Positions 50,782 to 60,846 of a DNA stretch of 64,000 bases are shown piece by piece. Origin of the DNA: Ferruginibacter sp. (GTDB lineage Bacteria; Bacteroidota; Bacteroidia; Chitinophagales; Chitinophagaceae); contig NZ_JAQBNR010000024.1 of NCBI RefSeq assembly GCF_028288465.1, forward strand, positions 62,001-126,000, read 5' to 3'. Within the stretch, counting starts at the first letter, position 1, and each line of letters opens with the position of its first letter. A model generated the notes under the pieces. That model made no database searches and was not told the origin of the DNA. It worked only from the letters and a program-made list of their open reading frames with translations. Made by a program: the position numbers and the translations under genes.

Positions 50782-52449
50782 TCAGGTAAAAAATAAAATC
50801 AGTAACTGAGCCGCCAGTATTCTCAAAATCATTATGAGCGGATAAACTGTTGCATAGGTAGCAGATGGAATATCATTGCCGGCAGTTTTAATTGCGTATG
50901 CCAAAGCTGGTGGATCTGTGCAGGCACCGGCCAGCAGTCCGCATATTTCAAAATAAGTTTTTCTGAAAAATTTGCTTGCAATAATTCCCATGATCAGCAG
51001 AGGCATCATGGTAATAGTAATGCCCATTACAATCCAGCGGTAACCACTTCCGTCGGTAAACGCAGCTGCTAAATTATGGCCACTGCTTAAGCCTACACTG
51101 GCAAGAAAAAGAGCAATGCCCAGTTCTCTCACGATAAGATTAGCGCTGTTTGTGGTGTAATTATTAAGGTACAAATGATTACCAAATCGGCTGAGAAAAA
51201 GCGCTATAATCAGCGGCCCGCCAGCCATCCCAATTTTTACCGGTACAGGTATTGATGGAATATAAAACGGAATACTCCCTAAAATTACGCCCAACACAAT
51301 GCCCATAAAAATGGGTCCAAGGTCCGGCGCTTCCAGTCTTTTTAAAGAGTTACCAACTACTTCGGCAAAAGCCTTTACACTTTCTTCCGTACCAACTACG
51401 GTTACGGTATCACCCAATTGTAAAAAGATATTGCCATGCGCAACCATTTCTATACCGGATCTTTTAATGCGGGTAAGCGTTAACACTTCATGCTGTATCT
51501 CAGGAATATCGCCCAACCTTTTGTGTGTAATTTCTTTTCTTGTTACAACAATGGCACGGGATATTAAATTGCTGGATGGTTCTGTTCTTAAGTTCATGTC
51601 ACTCTCTGTACCTACCAATAGCTTGACCTTTTCCATTATTCTTTTAGTAGCTACAAACTGCATCACATCTCCATCAGATAAAACCGTATCCGGTGTTGGC
51701 GTTATGGTGGTACCGTTGTGAAACATCCTGGATATTATCACCGGTTCATTTACCATTTTAAAAATCTTTCTGACCGATTGCCCGATGAGTTGTTTGTTCT
51801 CCAGTTTGATGTGGATAGATAATGGCCGGTTTGATTGTATAAAATTTAATTTGCGGTGCAACTCCTGCTCATCTTCAATGTTAACCCGCAAAATCTTTTT
51901 CAGCAGTATCAGCGAAAAAATAATCCCCATCACTGCAAACGGATAAGCCACGGCATAAGCCAGTGTGATGGTAGAATTATCAACCCCCTGAACCTGCAAA
52001 TCTTTAACGGCTGATTGCGCCGCTGCGAGGCCAGGTGTATTGGTAACCGCACCACTCATTACTCCTGCCATGATGGCCATGTGATTGCCGGTTGTATAAA
52101 AGAAAATAATCGTTATCAGCACGCCGAGTACTACTACTGAAGCGGCCAGGGCATTATTGCCCAACGCACTTTTTTTAAGTGATGAAAAAAAGCCTGGCCC
52201 AACCTGCAACCCGATGGCATAAACAAAAAGTATCAGCCCAAATTCTTTCACAAAATGTTCCATTTCTTTTGGAATTGAGATGCCGGCATATGAACAGATT
52301 AGCCCGATAAAAAGTACCCAGGTAATACCAAAAGAAATACCGAGAATTTTTATTTTTCCTAACGCTATGCCGGAAGCAATGACCAGTGAATAAACTATGA
52401 CTGCCTGTGCTACAGAAGGCTCTGTGAACAACTTTACAAACCAATTCAT
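50782..52449 (-). CDS. AspT/YidE/YbjL-duplication family transporter
   Basis: Inner-membrane transporter of 555 residues built as two similar membrane halves with two cytoplasmic RCK_C (TrkA-C) domains between them (about 195-355, with LENKQLIGQSVRKI and GDTVTVVGTEESV). Helices cluster at 10-190 and 375-555. The duplicated family motif GxTNTPGLAAAQSA appears as GAVTNTPGLAAAQSAVK near 135 and GACTDPPALAYAIKTA near 518. Relatives exchange aspartate/alanine or export small acids; substrate unknown. It is the first of a leftward group with the DUF2490 and ferredoxin-like genes. Confidence 0.88.
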   Translation of the reverse strand: MNWFVKLFTEPSVAQAVIVYSLVIASGIALGKIKILGISFGITWVLFIGLICSYAGISIPKEMEHFVKEFGLILFVYAIGLQVGPGFFSSLKKSALGNNALAASVVVLGVLITIIFFYTTGNHMAIMAGVMSGAVTNTPGLAAAQSAVKDLQVQGVDNSTITLAYAVAYPFAVMGIIFSLILLKKILRVNIEDEQELHRKLNFIQSNRPLSIHIKLENKQLIGQSVRKIFKMVNEPVIISRMFHNGTTITPTPDTVLSDGDVMQFVATKRIMEKVKLLVGTESDMNLRTEPSSNLISRAIVVTRKEITHKRLGDIPEIQHEVLTLTRIKRSGIEMVAHGNIFLQLGDTVTVVGTEESVKAFAEVVGNSLKRLEAPDLGPIFMGIVLGVILGSIPFYIPSIPVPVKIGMAGGPLIIALFLSRFGNHLYLNNYTTNSANLIVRELGIALFLASVGLSSGHNLAAAFTDGSGYRWIVMGITITMMPLLIMGIIASKFFRKTYFEICGLLAGACTDPPALAYAIKTAGNDIPSATYATVYPLIMILRILAAQLLILFFT

Positions 52450-52675
52450 AAAATTAATTTAAACTCATCTTAATAAACCTATCGCAGATTAAAATGAATG
52501 TGATAGGAGGATATTGCCGGAAACACTATACAGTGAATAAACTCATTGATCCGGATTTTACATATAGCAGGCAATCGCTAAAAAACAATCAATCGTTCGA
52601 AATTGCACTTCATGTGTGCAACCGGTTACACTGATAAAATCAGTAAAGACAAGAAAAACAGATTATTTTAAAATC

Positions 52676-52706
52676 AAAATAACGGGTAACAATTACCCGT
52701 TATTTT
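52676..52706 (-). terminator. Terminator of pckG
   Basis: Perfect 14-base-pair stem AAAATAACGGGTAA / TTACCCGTTATTTT with a 3-base loop, directly after the pckG stop codon. Confidence 0.85.
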
Positions 52707-52712
52707 TTATTC

Positions 52713-54575
52713 TTACACATGTTCAGGTTCAAGTCCCCAATGTTCAGGAGAACGCCATAAAGCACTTAATAACAACTCCCTGATGAAATAAAATTCTTTC
52801 GGAAGTTTATCATACAATTTAGAGAACAGTTCTTCGTGAGATAATAGTTCCTGCTTCCATGGTTCCCTGTCTAAGGTCATTATTTTTGCAAAATCATCTT
52901 TGGTGAAATTTTCTATTCCGGTCCAGTCCATGTCTTCCCAACGTGGCATCCATCCAATGGGGGATTCTACTGCACTTGCGCCGCCATGTACTCTTTGTAC
53001 AATCCATTTTAACACACGCATATTTTCGCCAAATCCCGGCCATAAAAATTTTCCATTTTCATCTTTTCTAAACCAGTTCACGCTGAATATACGGGGCGCA
53101 TTTGGCAGGTCGCGGCCAAATTGTAACCAATGGTTTACATAATCGCCCATGTTGTAACCCATAAACGGCAACATAGCAAATGGATCACGTCTAACCTTAC
53201 CGACTTCACCAAACGCGGCGGCGGTAGTTTCACTACCCATAGTAGCAGCCGCATATACACCAAAGCTCCAGTTGAAAGCCTGGCAAACCAGCGGTACAGC
53301 GGTAGTTCTTCTTCCACCAAAAACAAAGGCTGCGATATGCACGCCTTTGGGATTATCCCAATCACTGTCAATGGCGGGATTTTGATATGCAGGTGCTGTA
53401 AACCGGCTGTTTGGGTGGGCTGCAGGTGTGCCGCTTTTGGGGTCGTATGGTTTACCATGCCAGTCGGTTAAGCGTTCCGGTATCTCTTTGGTCATACCTT
53501 CCCACCATACATCACCATCCTTTGTAACCGCTACGTTGGTAAAAATAGTATTGGCTTTAATGCTTTCCATTGCGTTGGGGTTGGTATGATAGTTGGTACC
53601 CGGAGCTACACCGAAATAACCAGCTTCAGGATTGATGGCATATAAGCTACCGTCGTTGCCCTTATGAATCCACGCAATATCATCACCCACGGTTGTCACC
53701 TTCCAGTCATCCACTCCCTGTGCAGGTATCATCATAGAGAAATTTGTTTTACCGCATGCACTTGGAAATGCTGCAGCGATATAGGTCTTTTCTTTTGCCG
53801 GAGACTCTACTCCCAGTATCAGCATGTGTTCTGCCAGCCATCCTTCTTCCCTTCCCATTACAGACGCAATACGCAGGGCAAAACATTTTTTGCCCATCAG
53901 GGCGTTACCCCCGTAACCACTGCCGTAAGAAATAATCAGTCTTTCTTCAGGGAAATGAGAAATGTATTTTGTTGTTGGGTTGTTGGGCCACTTGCTGTCT
54001 GTCTCGTTAGCATTTAGCGGGGCGCCTACGGTATGAATGCATTTTACATAATCATGTTTTTTCAGGTAAGGATAAATTGCTTCGCCCATTCTTGTCATGA
54101 TGTACATATTTACAACCACATATTCAGAGTCAGTTAACTGAACACCGTAACGTGAGTATGATGAGCCAACGGGCCCCATACAAAATGGAATAACATACAG
54201 AGTTCTGCCGCTCATAGATTCGTCCATCAGGCCATTCAGAATTTGCTTCATGGCAGTCGGTTCCATCCAGTTATTGGTTGGGCCGGCATCTTCTTTTCTT
54301 CTGCTGCATATAAATGTTTTGTCTTCTACCCTTGCCACATCACTTGGGTCAGAAAAGCAGGCAAAACTATTTGGTCTTTTTTCCTGGTTTAATTTTATAA
54401 ATGTTCCCTTTTTTACCAATGAAGCACAAATAGCGTCGTACTCCTCTTTAGAACCATCACACCAATGAATATTTTTTGCATTGCATTGCCTGGCTATATT
54501 CGTTACCCATGACTTTAATTCTGGTTTTATGTCAGATGCCCCATTTAATCTTGGTTTACTTTCTACGTTGATCAT
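52713..54575 (-). CDS. pckG: Phosphoenolpyruvate carboxykinase (GTP)
   Basis: GTP-dependent PEP carboxykinase, 620 residues, interconverts oxaloacetate and PEP (gluconeogenesis, or the reverse anaplerotic step). Motifs of the GTP class: substrate arginine segment near 80-92, [15 protein letters not shown] (217-231), P-loop [13 protein letters not shown] (269-281), kinase-2 VGDDIAWI (297-303) and the PEPCK signature R-T-T-A-V-P near the middle-C-terminal part. Length is that of the GTP enzymes, not the shorter ATP type. It is followed by a strong terminator and lies divergent to a T9SS cargo gene across about 360 bp. Confidence 0.95.
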   Translation of the reverse strand: MINVESKPRLNGASDIKPELKSWVTNIARQCNAKNIHWCDGSKEEYDAICASLVKKGTFIKLNQEKRPNSFACFSDPSDVARVEDKTFICSRRKEDAGPTNNWMEPTAMKQILNGLMDESMSGRTLYVIPFCMGPVGSSYSRYGVQLTDSEYVVVNMYIMTRMGEAIYPYLKKHDYVKCIHTVGAPLNANETDSKWPNNPTTKYISHFPEERLIISYGSGYGGNALMGKKCFALRIASVMGREEGWLAEHMLILGVESPAKEKTYIAAAFPSACGKTNFSMMIPAQGVDDWKVTTVGDDIAWIHKGNDGSLYAINPEAGYFGVAPGTNYHTNPNAMESIKANTIFTNVAVTKDGDVWWEGMTKEIPERLTDWHGKPYDPKSGTPAAHPNSRFTAPAYQNPAIDSDWDNPKGVHIAAFVFGGRRTTAVPLVCQAFNWSFGVYAAATMGSETTAAAFGEVGKVRRDPFAMLPFMGYNMGDYVNHWLQFGRDLPNAPRIFSVNWFRKDENGKFLWPGFGENMRVLKWIVQRVHGGASAVESPIGWMPRWEDMDWTGIENFTKDDFAKIMTLDREPWKQELLSHEELFSKLYDKLPKEFYFIRELLLSALWRSPEHWGLEPEHV

Positions 54576-54932
54576 AAATTTTATTTAATCTTTGAATAAT
54601 TACTTTGAAATGATGCCACAAATTTTCACTAAAATTATTTACCGGAATATGATTATTATCTATTCCTTACATGATTAATACTCATGTTTTTTTACAAAAA
54701 GGTTTTCTTTTAAACCTTAATATTTAAAATGCCCGGAATGCCCCGCATTTTTTAAAATTTAGTAAGATTTATAATATATTACAACAACCACTTGCACACT
54801 ATGAAACCTGAGCCCGATTGCTATGAAAATAATACGAAATATATTAGTCAGGTATTTACCTTGTTTATTAAACGGTTTGGGGCAGATAGGCATAATCCAA
54901 AAAACTACTGTACATTAGTAAAAACTTGCTGC
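54576..54932. other. Gene-free interval between pckG and a T9SS cargo gene
   Basis: About 360 bases, AT-rich, holding the divergent promoters. Besides a weak hairpin (AAAATGC / GCATTTT near 54727-54752) nothing stands out. The T9SS gene's frame stays open back to an ATG at 54792, but the start at 54933 is preferred since it gives a proper signal peptide. Confidence 0.5.
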
Positions 54933-56081
54933 ATGAAGAGATTTATACTTTTACTTTTTAGCATATGCTATTTTAATCTAGCGCATGCTCAAAACCTGGT
55001 CGTAAATTCTTATGCAGAGGATCTTCCCCGCGGCACCGGATGGACGATCATAAGCCAGGGTGCTTCCACCTGCCTGTTGGTTCCAACAAATAATTTTCTT
55101 AACTGGACTATGATCCCGGATGGCTCCGTCAACTATCCCTATGATCATACTACAGGTACAGCCGGAGGTACGGTATTTTACTCAGGATGCAGTCCGTTTT
55201 TGCAGGGCCCATTTGAGTTGAGACAAGATATTAATGTGTCAGCAGACGCAATTAATATTGATGCCGGTACTATGCCCTATGTGTTTAGCGGCTATATTCA
55301 AACACCCGTTAGCAACCAAACTGACCAGGGCCGTTTTATTGTAGAATATCTTGATGGAACCAATTCCGTATTAGGGTCCAGTTACACCAGCAGCTGGCAA
55401 TCTTATTTTGGCGGCTCCGGCAGCAGTTGGGTGGGTTATACCGATACAAGAGTTGCGCCAGCCGGCACCCGCACCATAAGAATTAGAATGCAAACACAAA
55501 TATTGTTCAATCCTCCGGCTATCAATGTTTATTTTGATGACATTACGCTGGTAAAGCCTGTAGCATTACCGGTAAAACTGACTTCCTTTACTGCAAATGA
55601 AAATGGAGGCAGCATCTACTTAAACTGGAAAGTAAATAATGAGGTTAACCTGCAGAAATACGAAATAGAGCAAAGCTATAATGGTACTGACTTTAGACTT
55701 ATAGCTGCCTTAGCGGGAGGCAGGCTTTCTTATAACTATGTTGATAAGAACCAGACACACAATATGGGTACCTTATATTACCGTTTGAAAATAACGGATG
55801 GCAATGCAGTCACTTATAGCCCAATTATTCATATTTCCAGTACGGTTTCGCCATTAATTGTGCTATCGCCTAACCCTGCAAAAAATTATTTTACTATCAG
55901 CGGAGCTAAATCGACTGGAACCCTTGATGTTATTGATGCCAATGGTAAAATAGTTGAAAGGGTCATTCTTGTTACGCCAACAGCGAAAATTAATATTTCA
56001 ACTTTACCTTCCGGGATGTATTTCGTGCGATTCACCAGTGGAAAGACAACTGTTTTCAGAAAACTGGTTGTACCCAACTAA
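54933..56081 (+). CDS. Secreted T9SS cargo protein with type A sorting domain
   Basis: A 382-residue secreted protein. Signal peptide 1-20 (MKRFILLLFSICYFNLAHAQ). The middle (about 22-205) is beta-rich and resembles a carbohydrate-binding jelly roll, with NSYAEDLPRGTGWT at the N-terminus and YFDDITLVKP closing it. Residues 208-305 have the LPVKLTSFTA, then LNWKVNNEVN-LQKYEIEQS pattern of the linker domain that Bacteroidota T9SS proteins carry. The last 75 residues (SPNPAKNYFTISG, then LPSGMYFVRF-TSG) are the type A sorting domain. No enzymatic motif is seen. It precedes the T9SS metalloprotease gene by 184 bp. Confidence 0.87.
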   Translation: MKRFILLLFSICYFNLAHAQNLVVNSYAEDLPRGTGWTIISQGASTCLLVPTNNFLNWTMIPDGSVNYPYDHTTGTAGGTVFYSGCSPFLQGPFELRQDINVSADAINIDAGTMPYVFSGYIQTPVSNQTDQGRFIVEYLDGTNSVLGSSYTSSWQSYFGGSGSSWVGYTDTRVAPAGTRTIRIRMQTQILFNPPAINVYFDDITLVKPVALPVKLTSFTANENGGSIYLNWKVNNEVNLQKYEIEQSYNGTDFRLIAALAGGRLSYNYVDKNQTHNMGTLYYRLKITDGNAVTYSPIIHISSTVSPLIVLSPNPAKNYFTISGAKSTGTLDVIDANGKIVERVILVTPTAKINISTLPSGMYFVRFTSGKTTVFRKLVVPN

Positions 56082-56265
56082 CTTTTTCTTTAATGCATTG
56101 TTAACCGCAGGAGTAAAACAATTTCATTGGCGTATATTTACTGTTTTAATATCAATACTTAAATCGTCATCCGGCCGTTAGAATAACCGATACAAATGAA
56201 CCTTTTACCTTTTGTTTTTTTTAGTAATTGTAAGCTGTAGTAATTTTAAAATATAAAATTTAGTA

Positions 56266-58431
56266 ATGAAAAATATACGGGTAGTGCTTTGTCTGCTGCT
56301 GATAAATGGACTTTTTTCAGGAGCATTTGCTCAAAAAAACAAGCAGCCTGCAAAACAGGAGCAGTGCGCTACCATGGTGCGTTTGGAAGAAAAATTTAAA
56401 CGCAATCCCTCCCTTAAACCCAGGTTTTATCAGCAACTGAATGTTTTTAACAAAGCGGTCGCTGACAAGGTGGCCAGGCAAAAAGAGCAAAATGTTACTG
56501 GAGTTGAAAAGCCCACGGCTGTATACACCATTCCTATTGTATTTCATATTGTGATGTCTAACCCTGCGCAGGTAACAGATGCGCAAATATTATCGCAACT
56601 GGACGTTTTGAATAAAACATATAATGCATCCAATACTGACATTAGTAGCGTTCCTGCCTATTTTAAACCCCTGATCGGTCAGGCATCTGTTCAGTTTTGC
56701 CTGGCACAACGTACTCCGACCGGCGACATTACAGACGGAATTGAAAGAATCGTTACAAGAAAGACTTCTTTTTCAAATTCGGATGATGGCGTAAAGCACA
56801 CAAGCTCAGGTGGGGCCGACATTTGGAATGGAGATAAATATTATAATGTTTGGGTGTGTGTACTGGCCAATAATTTACTCGGCTATGGTACTTTCCCCAA
56901 TGACGGCGCGCCGTTGGAACAAGGTGTTGTAATTGACTATCATTCCCTGCCGGGCGGATCATACGCTAATTACAATGGTGGTAAAACACTTACCCACGAA
57001 ACCGGTCATTACTTTAATTTGTTCCATATATGGGGCGATGATAACGGTGCCTGTACCGGCAGCGATTTTGTAGACGATACGCCCAACCAGGGAGATGCGT
57101 CCACTGCTTGTTTTACAGGTATAAAACTGGATAGCTGCACAAAGACCGGTAACGGCATTATGTACCAAAATTTTATGGATTACAGTTTTGATCAATGCCT
57201 GCTGCTGTTTACAAAATTGCAGGCCGTGAGAATGCAAACTGCCCTGCTTACCTACCGCTCTTCATTAACTACTTCAGATGGCTGCACGCCCGTTGTTCTT
57301 AAAACACTGGACGCACAGCTAAAAACAATTGACGCTCCGGTTCAGCGCATTTGCACCAGCTCATTTACACCACAGGTAACCATCAGGAACAAGGGAACAC
57401 AAACGCTCACCTCATTGACCATTGAAACTGTTATTGATAATGGCGCCCCTGTTATTAATAACTGGACAGGATCCCTGGCATCGCTGGCCACCAGTGCTGT
57501 TACGCTGAAACCAGTCACGATCGGATCGGGTACACATCAAATAAAAATATTTGTAACAGCACCCAACGCCGGAACCGATCAGTTTACAGGCAACGATACA
57601 CTTACTAACATTGTACAATATGCAGATGCCGTTGCGTCTGTTTCCGAAAGTTTTGAAGGATCGGTATTTCCTCCGGCAGGCTGGGATATTGTTAACCCCG
57701 ATCAGTCAATTACCTGGGAAAAAGTAACCGGTGTTGCCAAAACCGGCAATGCGAGTGTGGGCATCAATAATTTTGATTATACCAATACAGATGAGCAGGA
57801 TTACCTGAGATTGCCTGAACTTAATTTTGCAACGGTGGACTCTGCTTTTCTCACTTTCCAGGTAGCTGCATCTACCTATACACCGGTAAGCACGGCGGGT
57901 AATAACTGGGATACGCTGGAAGTACTGATCAGTAAGGATTGTGGCCTAACCTATACCAGTTTGTATAAAAAGTGGGGGGCAACCCTGGTAACAACAGCCA
58001 GTGAAACAACCGAATCGTTCAGGCCTGGTGCCAACGAATGGAGAAGAGATTCTATCAACCTTACTCCTTATGTAAATGATGGAAAAGTTTTGCTGGCGTT
58101 TAGGAATACCAATGGATTTGAAAATAACATTTACCTGGATGACATCAATGTGCGTACCATCACGATCAATCCCAATCTTAAAGCAGCCGGCTTCCTGGTA
58201 ACCCCCAATCCTGCAAAAAGCAACATTGCCGTGCAGTTTTATCCTAACCCAGCCGACCTGAAAAGCATCCAGCTATTTAATCTTTTCGGACAAAAACTAT
58301 ATCAGGCAAATATTTCGGGTGCAGGGGCTTCGTTGTACAACGTCGACATAGCCCGGTATCCTGCAGGAACTTATATAGTTCGGGTTATTTTGGGAGACAG
58401 GGTTTTGGTTAAAAAGGTCATTAAACAATAA
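56266..58431 (+). CDS. T9SS-secreted M43 metalloprotease
   Basis: A 721-residue secreted peptidase. Signal peptide 1-22 (ending GAFAQ). The M43 (pappalysin/cytophagalysin) catalytic domain runs from about 85 to 335, with zinc motif HETGHYFNLFH at 244-254 (three histidines and the catalytic E245) and the Met-turn M304 in NFMDYSF. A CARDB-like domain (about 345-450) and a jelly-roll domain (SFEGSVFPPAGWDIVNP, about 460-640) follow. The last 75 residues hold a type A sorting domain (NPNLKAAGFLV, then PAGTYIVRVILG). It probably degrades external protein. A terminator follows at 58456. Confidence 0.92.
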   Translation: MKNIRVVLCLLLINGLFSGAFAQKNKQPAKQEQCATMVRLEEKFKRNPSLKPRFYQQLNVFNKAVADKVARQKEQNVTGVEKPTAVYTIPIVFHIVMSNPAQVTDAQILSQLDVLNKTYNASNTDISSVPAYFKPLIGQASVQFCLAQRTPTGDITDGIERIVTRKTSFSNSDDGVKHTSSGGADIWNGDKYYNVWVCVLANNLLGYGTFPNDGAPLEQGVVIDYHSLPGGSYANYNGGKTLTHETGHYFNLFHIWGDDNGACTGSDFVDDTPNQGDASTACFTGIKLDSCTKTGNGIMYQNFMDYSFDQCLLLFTKLQAVRMQTALLTYRSSLTTSDGCTPVVLKTLDAQLKTIDAPVQRICTSSFTPQVTIRNKGTQTLTSLTIETVIDNGAPVINNWTGSLASLATSAVTLKPVTIGSGTHQIKIFVTAPNAGTDQFTGNDTLTNIVQYADAVASVSESFEGSVFPPAGWDIVNPDQSITWEKVTGVAKTGNASVGINNFDYTNTDEQDYLRLPELNFATVDSAFLTFQVAASTYTPVSTAGNNWDTLEVLISKDCGLTYTSLYKKWGATLVTTASETTESFRPGANEWRRDSINLTPYVNDGKVLLAFRNTNGFENNIYLDDINVRTITINPNLKAAGFLVTPNPAKSNIAVQFYPNPADLKSIQLFNLFGQKLYQANISGAGASLYNVDIARYPAGTYIVRVILGDRVLVKKVIKQ

Positions 58432-58455
58432 ATGCAAAGCATTCACATAAAATAG

Positions 58456-58488
58456 AAAAAAGGATCCTCCAGAGCAGTATCCTTTTTT
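58456..58488. terminator. Bidirectional terminator between the M43 protease and I42 genes
   Basis: Ten-base-pair stem with AAAAAAGGAT / ATCCTTTTTT arms and a 13-base loop, T-run on both strands. It separates the two convergent genes. Confidence 0.85.
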
Positions 58489-58527
58489 TGTGCACTATCT
58501 CACGCGTGTTGTTGCGCAGGCAATCTG

Positions 58528-58821
58528 TCAGTTAATTTCAATTATATAATCCATTTTTTTTATGGCCGAAGTTTCAGCTTCCCAATTACGATATTGAATA
58601 AAACTGGCATGTACAATACCTTTCTTTAAAGCGGTAACAGTAAATATTTCATCATGGCTGGCACCAACTGCATTGCTTCGCATCGGCTCAGTATCCATTC
58701 TTTTTTCAACTTTCACTTTTGAGTCATCATCAAGGTTACATTTCCACAAATAACCTGCTGTACCCAGCCCGGCAAAGCGCAAATCTTTTTTTTCGTTAAC
58801 AGACAATTTTATCGCAGGCAT
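58528..58821 (-). CDS. Chagasin-type (I42) protease inhibitor homologue
   Basis: A 97-residue protein of the I42 family, immunoglobulin-like inhibitors of papain-type cysteine peptidases. The three inhibitory loops are recognisable: GYLWKC near residue 24, the central VGASHDEIFTV loop at about 52-62, and QYRNWEAET in the place of the usual Y-x-R-P-W. No signal peptide is visible at the N-terminus (MPAIKLSVNEKK), so it appears cytoplasmic; most bacterial I42 proteins are exported. It is convergent with the secreted M43 protease gene, which belongs to a different peptidase class. Confidence 0.75.
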   Translation of the reverse strand: MPAIKLSVNEKKDLRFAGLGTAGYLWKCNLDDDSKVKVEKRMDTEPMRSNAVGASHDEIFTVTALKKGIVHASFIQYRNWEAETSAIKKMDYIIEIN

Positions 58822-59066
58822 ATATATATCATTTTAAAGTGTAGATGTACAGGCACAAAAATGGTGCAGAAAAAAATTTTGCACGATAAAAGCTGCCATT
58901 GTTACGAGGCATAAATTGTGTCACCTGGTAATTGGCATCATCGCGGAAAAAATGGAAAGGCTTATCTATTTTGCAGATGAAAAATTAGCAGCTTTTCAAA
59001 ATGATATGTAATATGGTGCTGAATATCATTTGAGTGAAAAATGAATTTCCCCATATTTTATGGCTG

Positions 59067-60410
59067 TTAGTCGGCAGCAGGCACATACACAACATATCCT
59101 CTTGGCGGCGCCCAAAAATCAGCGTTGCCATATCCATCGCTCCATTTCGCAATGGGCAATCCGGCAGCATCATCGTTTCCACAAAAAGCTTCCGGAATAA
59201 ATTTGGTTTGCGCCCATTGTGTATTAACCTGCCTTCCGTTCCAACGTCCGGAATTATTTAACACAAATACCAATCCCTTTTGCTGCGCATTACCATGCCG
59301 CTGCATAATGTACAAATCATTATCGCAATACAATATGGCTGTTTTTCCACCGGCATATAATTCATGTATTGCAACAAGTGCCTCAATTCCATTTTTACTT
59401 CCAGTTCTTGCCAGGCCGTAATTAAAATAATCCTGCCAAAACACGCAGGGATATCCTTCGTGCGTAAGTATGTAAGCATAAGCCAGTATCTTGTCGCTGA
59501 CGATGGGATCTTGCCTGATGATGTCATGATTTTCCACAAAAGTAACTGCACAGGAAGCTGTTCCGTCTGTCAGCAATGTGCCTGCTTGTGTAAGGGTTTG
59601 TAAACTGAAACCATAACTATCACAAAGGCTTTTCAACCTGCCGCGAAGGGGAAAGTCAAACGCTGCAACAGGATTGTCGGTAAACACATTGGTTTCTCTC
59701 AGCCATTCCGAAATATTGCCATCAGAATCCCAGTACTCCCCCACACCAAAAGGTGAAAAATTGGTCTCGCCATTTTTTTTATACAACCTGTCAAGAATGG
59801 CGCTTATCATCCAGCCACCATAGCCTTTTACAAAATCGTACCGCAATCCGTCAAAACCTATGTCTTCTATCACCCAGCGGGCGTATTCCATCAGCTCACT
59901 GTATACATAGGGATTGTGATGGCATAAATCGGGCATGCCTTCAAACACTTCTCCGTCCCATCTTTCAAAATAAGATGGATGATAGCAAGACCAATCTCTT
60001 GAAAATTTCCCGCTGCCGGGATCGTATTTTGTCCAGCGTTTTTGCCCGTCGAACAAATTTACTTCCTCTTCATCTGCGCCACTGGTATGGTTCAATACCA
60101 TATCAGCATATACCTGCATGCCGTTTTGATGAATAGCTTTTATCAGCTTTTCCAAATCATTTCTTGTACCAAACCAGGTAGGTACAGATCCTTTCTGATT
60201 GATGTCTCCCAGGTCGTAATAATCATACGGATCATAACCCATAGATAAACCACCTAAATTGGCAGCCTTGCATGCAGGAGGCAACCATAGAGCTGAAAAA
60301 CCTGCCTTGCTAAGTTCTGCCGTTTTTTCGTTTATGAAATTCCACCATTCAAATTCTTTGTTTTCCAACCGTGGACAATCCCAGTAGAAAGCCTGCATCA
60401 TTACGCCCAT
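59067..60410 (-). CDS. Cytoplasmic alpha-amylase (GH13)
   Basis: GH13 alpha-amylase of 447 residues that hydrolyses alpha-1,4 glucans. Conserved regions: VYADMVLNHTSG (region I, 100-111), GLRYDFVKG with the nucleophile D192 (region II), GVGEYWD with acid/base E225 (region III), and FVENHD with D296 (region IV). N-terminal GVMMQAFYWD is typical of liquefying bacterial amylases. There is no signal peptide, so it probably acts on internal glycogen or maltodextrin. The C-terminal beta domain is present (residues about 370-447). It stands alone. Confidence 0.92.
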   Translation of the reverse strand: MGVMMQAFYWDCPRLENKEFEWWNFINEKTAELSKAGFSALWLPPACKAANLGGLSMGYDPYDYYDLGDINQKGSVPTWFGTRNDLEKLIKAIHQNGMQVYADMVLNHTSGADEEEVNLFDGQKRWTKYDPGSGKFSRDWSCYHPSYFERWDGEVFEGMPDLCHHNPYVYSELMEYARWVIEDIGFDGLRYDFVKGYGGWMISAILDRLYKKNGETNFSPFGVGEYWDSDGNISEWLRETNVFTDNPVAAFDFPLRGRLKSLCDSYGFSLQTLTQAGTLLTDGTASCAVTFVENHDIIRQDPIVSDKILAYAYILTHEGYPCVFWQDYFNYGLARTGSKNGIEALVAIHELYAGGKTAILYCDNDLYIMQRHGNAQQKGLVFVLNNSGRWNGRQVNTQWAQTKFIPEAFCGNDDAAGLPIAKWSDGYGNADFWAPPRGYVVYVPAAD

Positions 60411-60846
60411 ACTATTGTTTTTTATTTTTATACTTACAATGCCAACTTGTTACCTGTTGTAACTGCCATTGCCCAGGCAAATGAAAACAATGGTCAATAA
60501 AGAATAAATTAAAATGGCAGAAGCAAAACTGAAAAGTCGCAGAAAAAAATCTGAATACTAACATAGATTTTTTTTGCAACAAATACAATGATGCAGCTTA
60601 TTTTATTAATTTATAAAAACACAGCAAATTCAAATTATTCCGCCTGGCCCGGACATAAATTGATGCTGCCTGTGTAACAAATTCGATGATTTTTTTATAC
60701 TTAATCCAACATGGCTCGCTAAACATTCCAATTATCCAATAAAAACATAAAAAGATCAACCTGTCCGATGCTATCACACAAAACTTTTGTATTTTTCCTT
60801 TTAGTATTTTACTTTTTAAGCTTGTTAAAAAAATTTAACTCTTTAC
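60411..60846. other. Divergent regulatory interval with a promoter candidate
   Basis: About 435 bases between the amylase and the GMC dehydrogenase genes, AT-rich, no supported gene. A promoter candidate lies at 60786-60817: TTTG, a 20-base spacer and TACTTTTT, near the Bacteroidota consensus, ending 29 bases before the dehydrogenase ATG. Nothing else is recognised. Confidence 0.5.
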
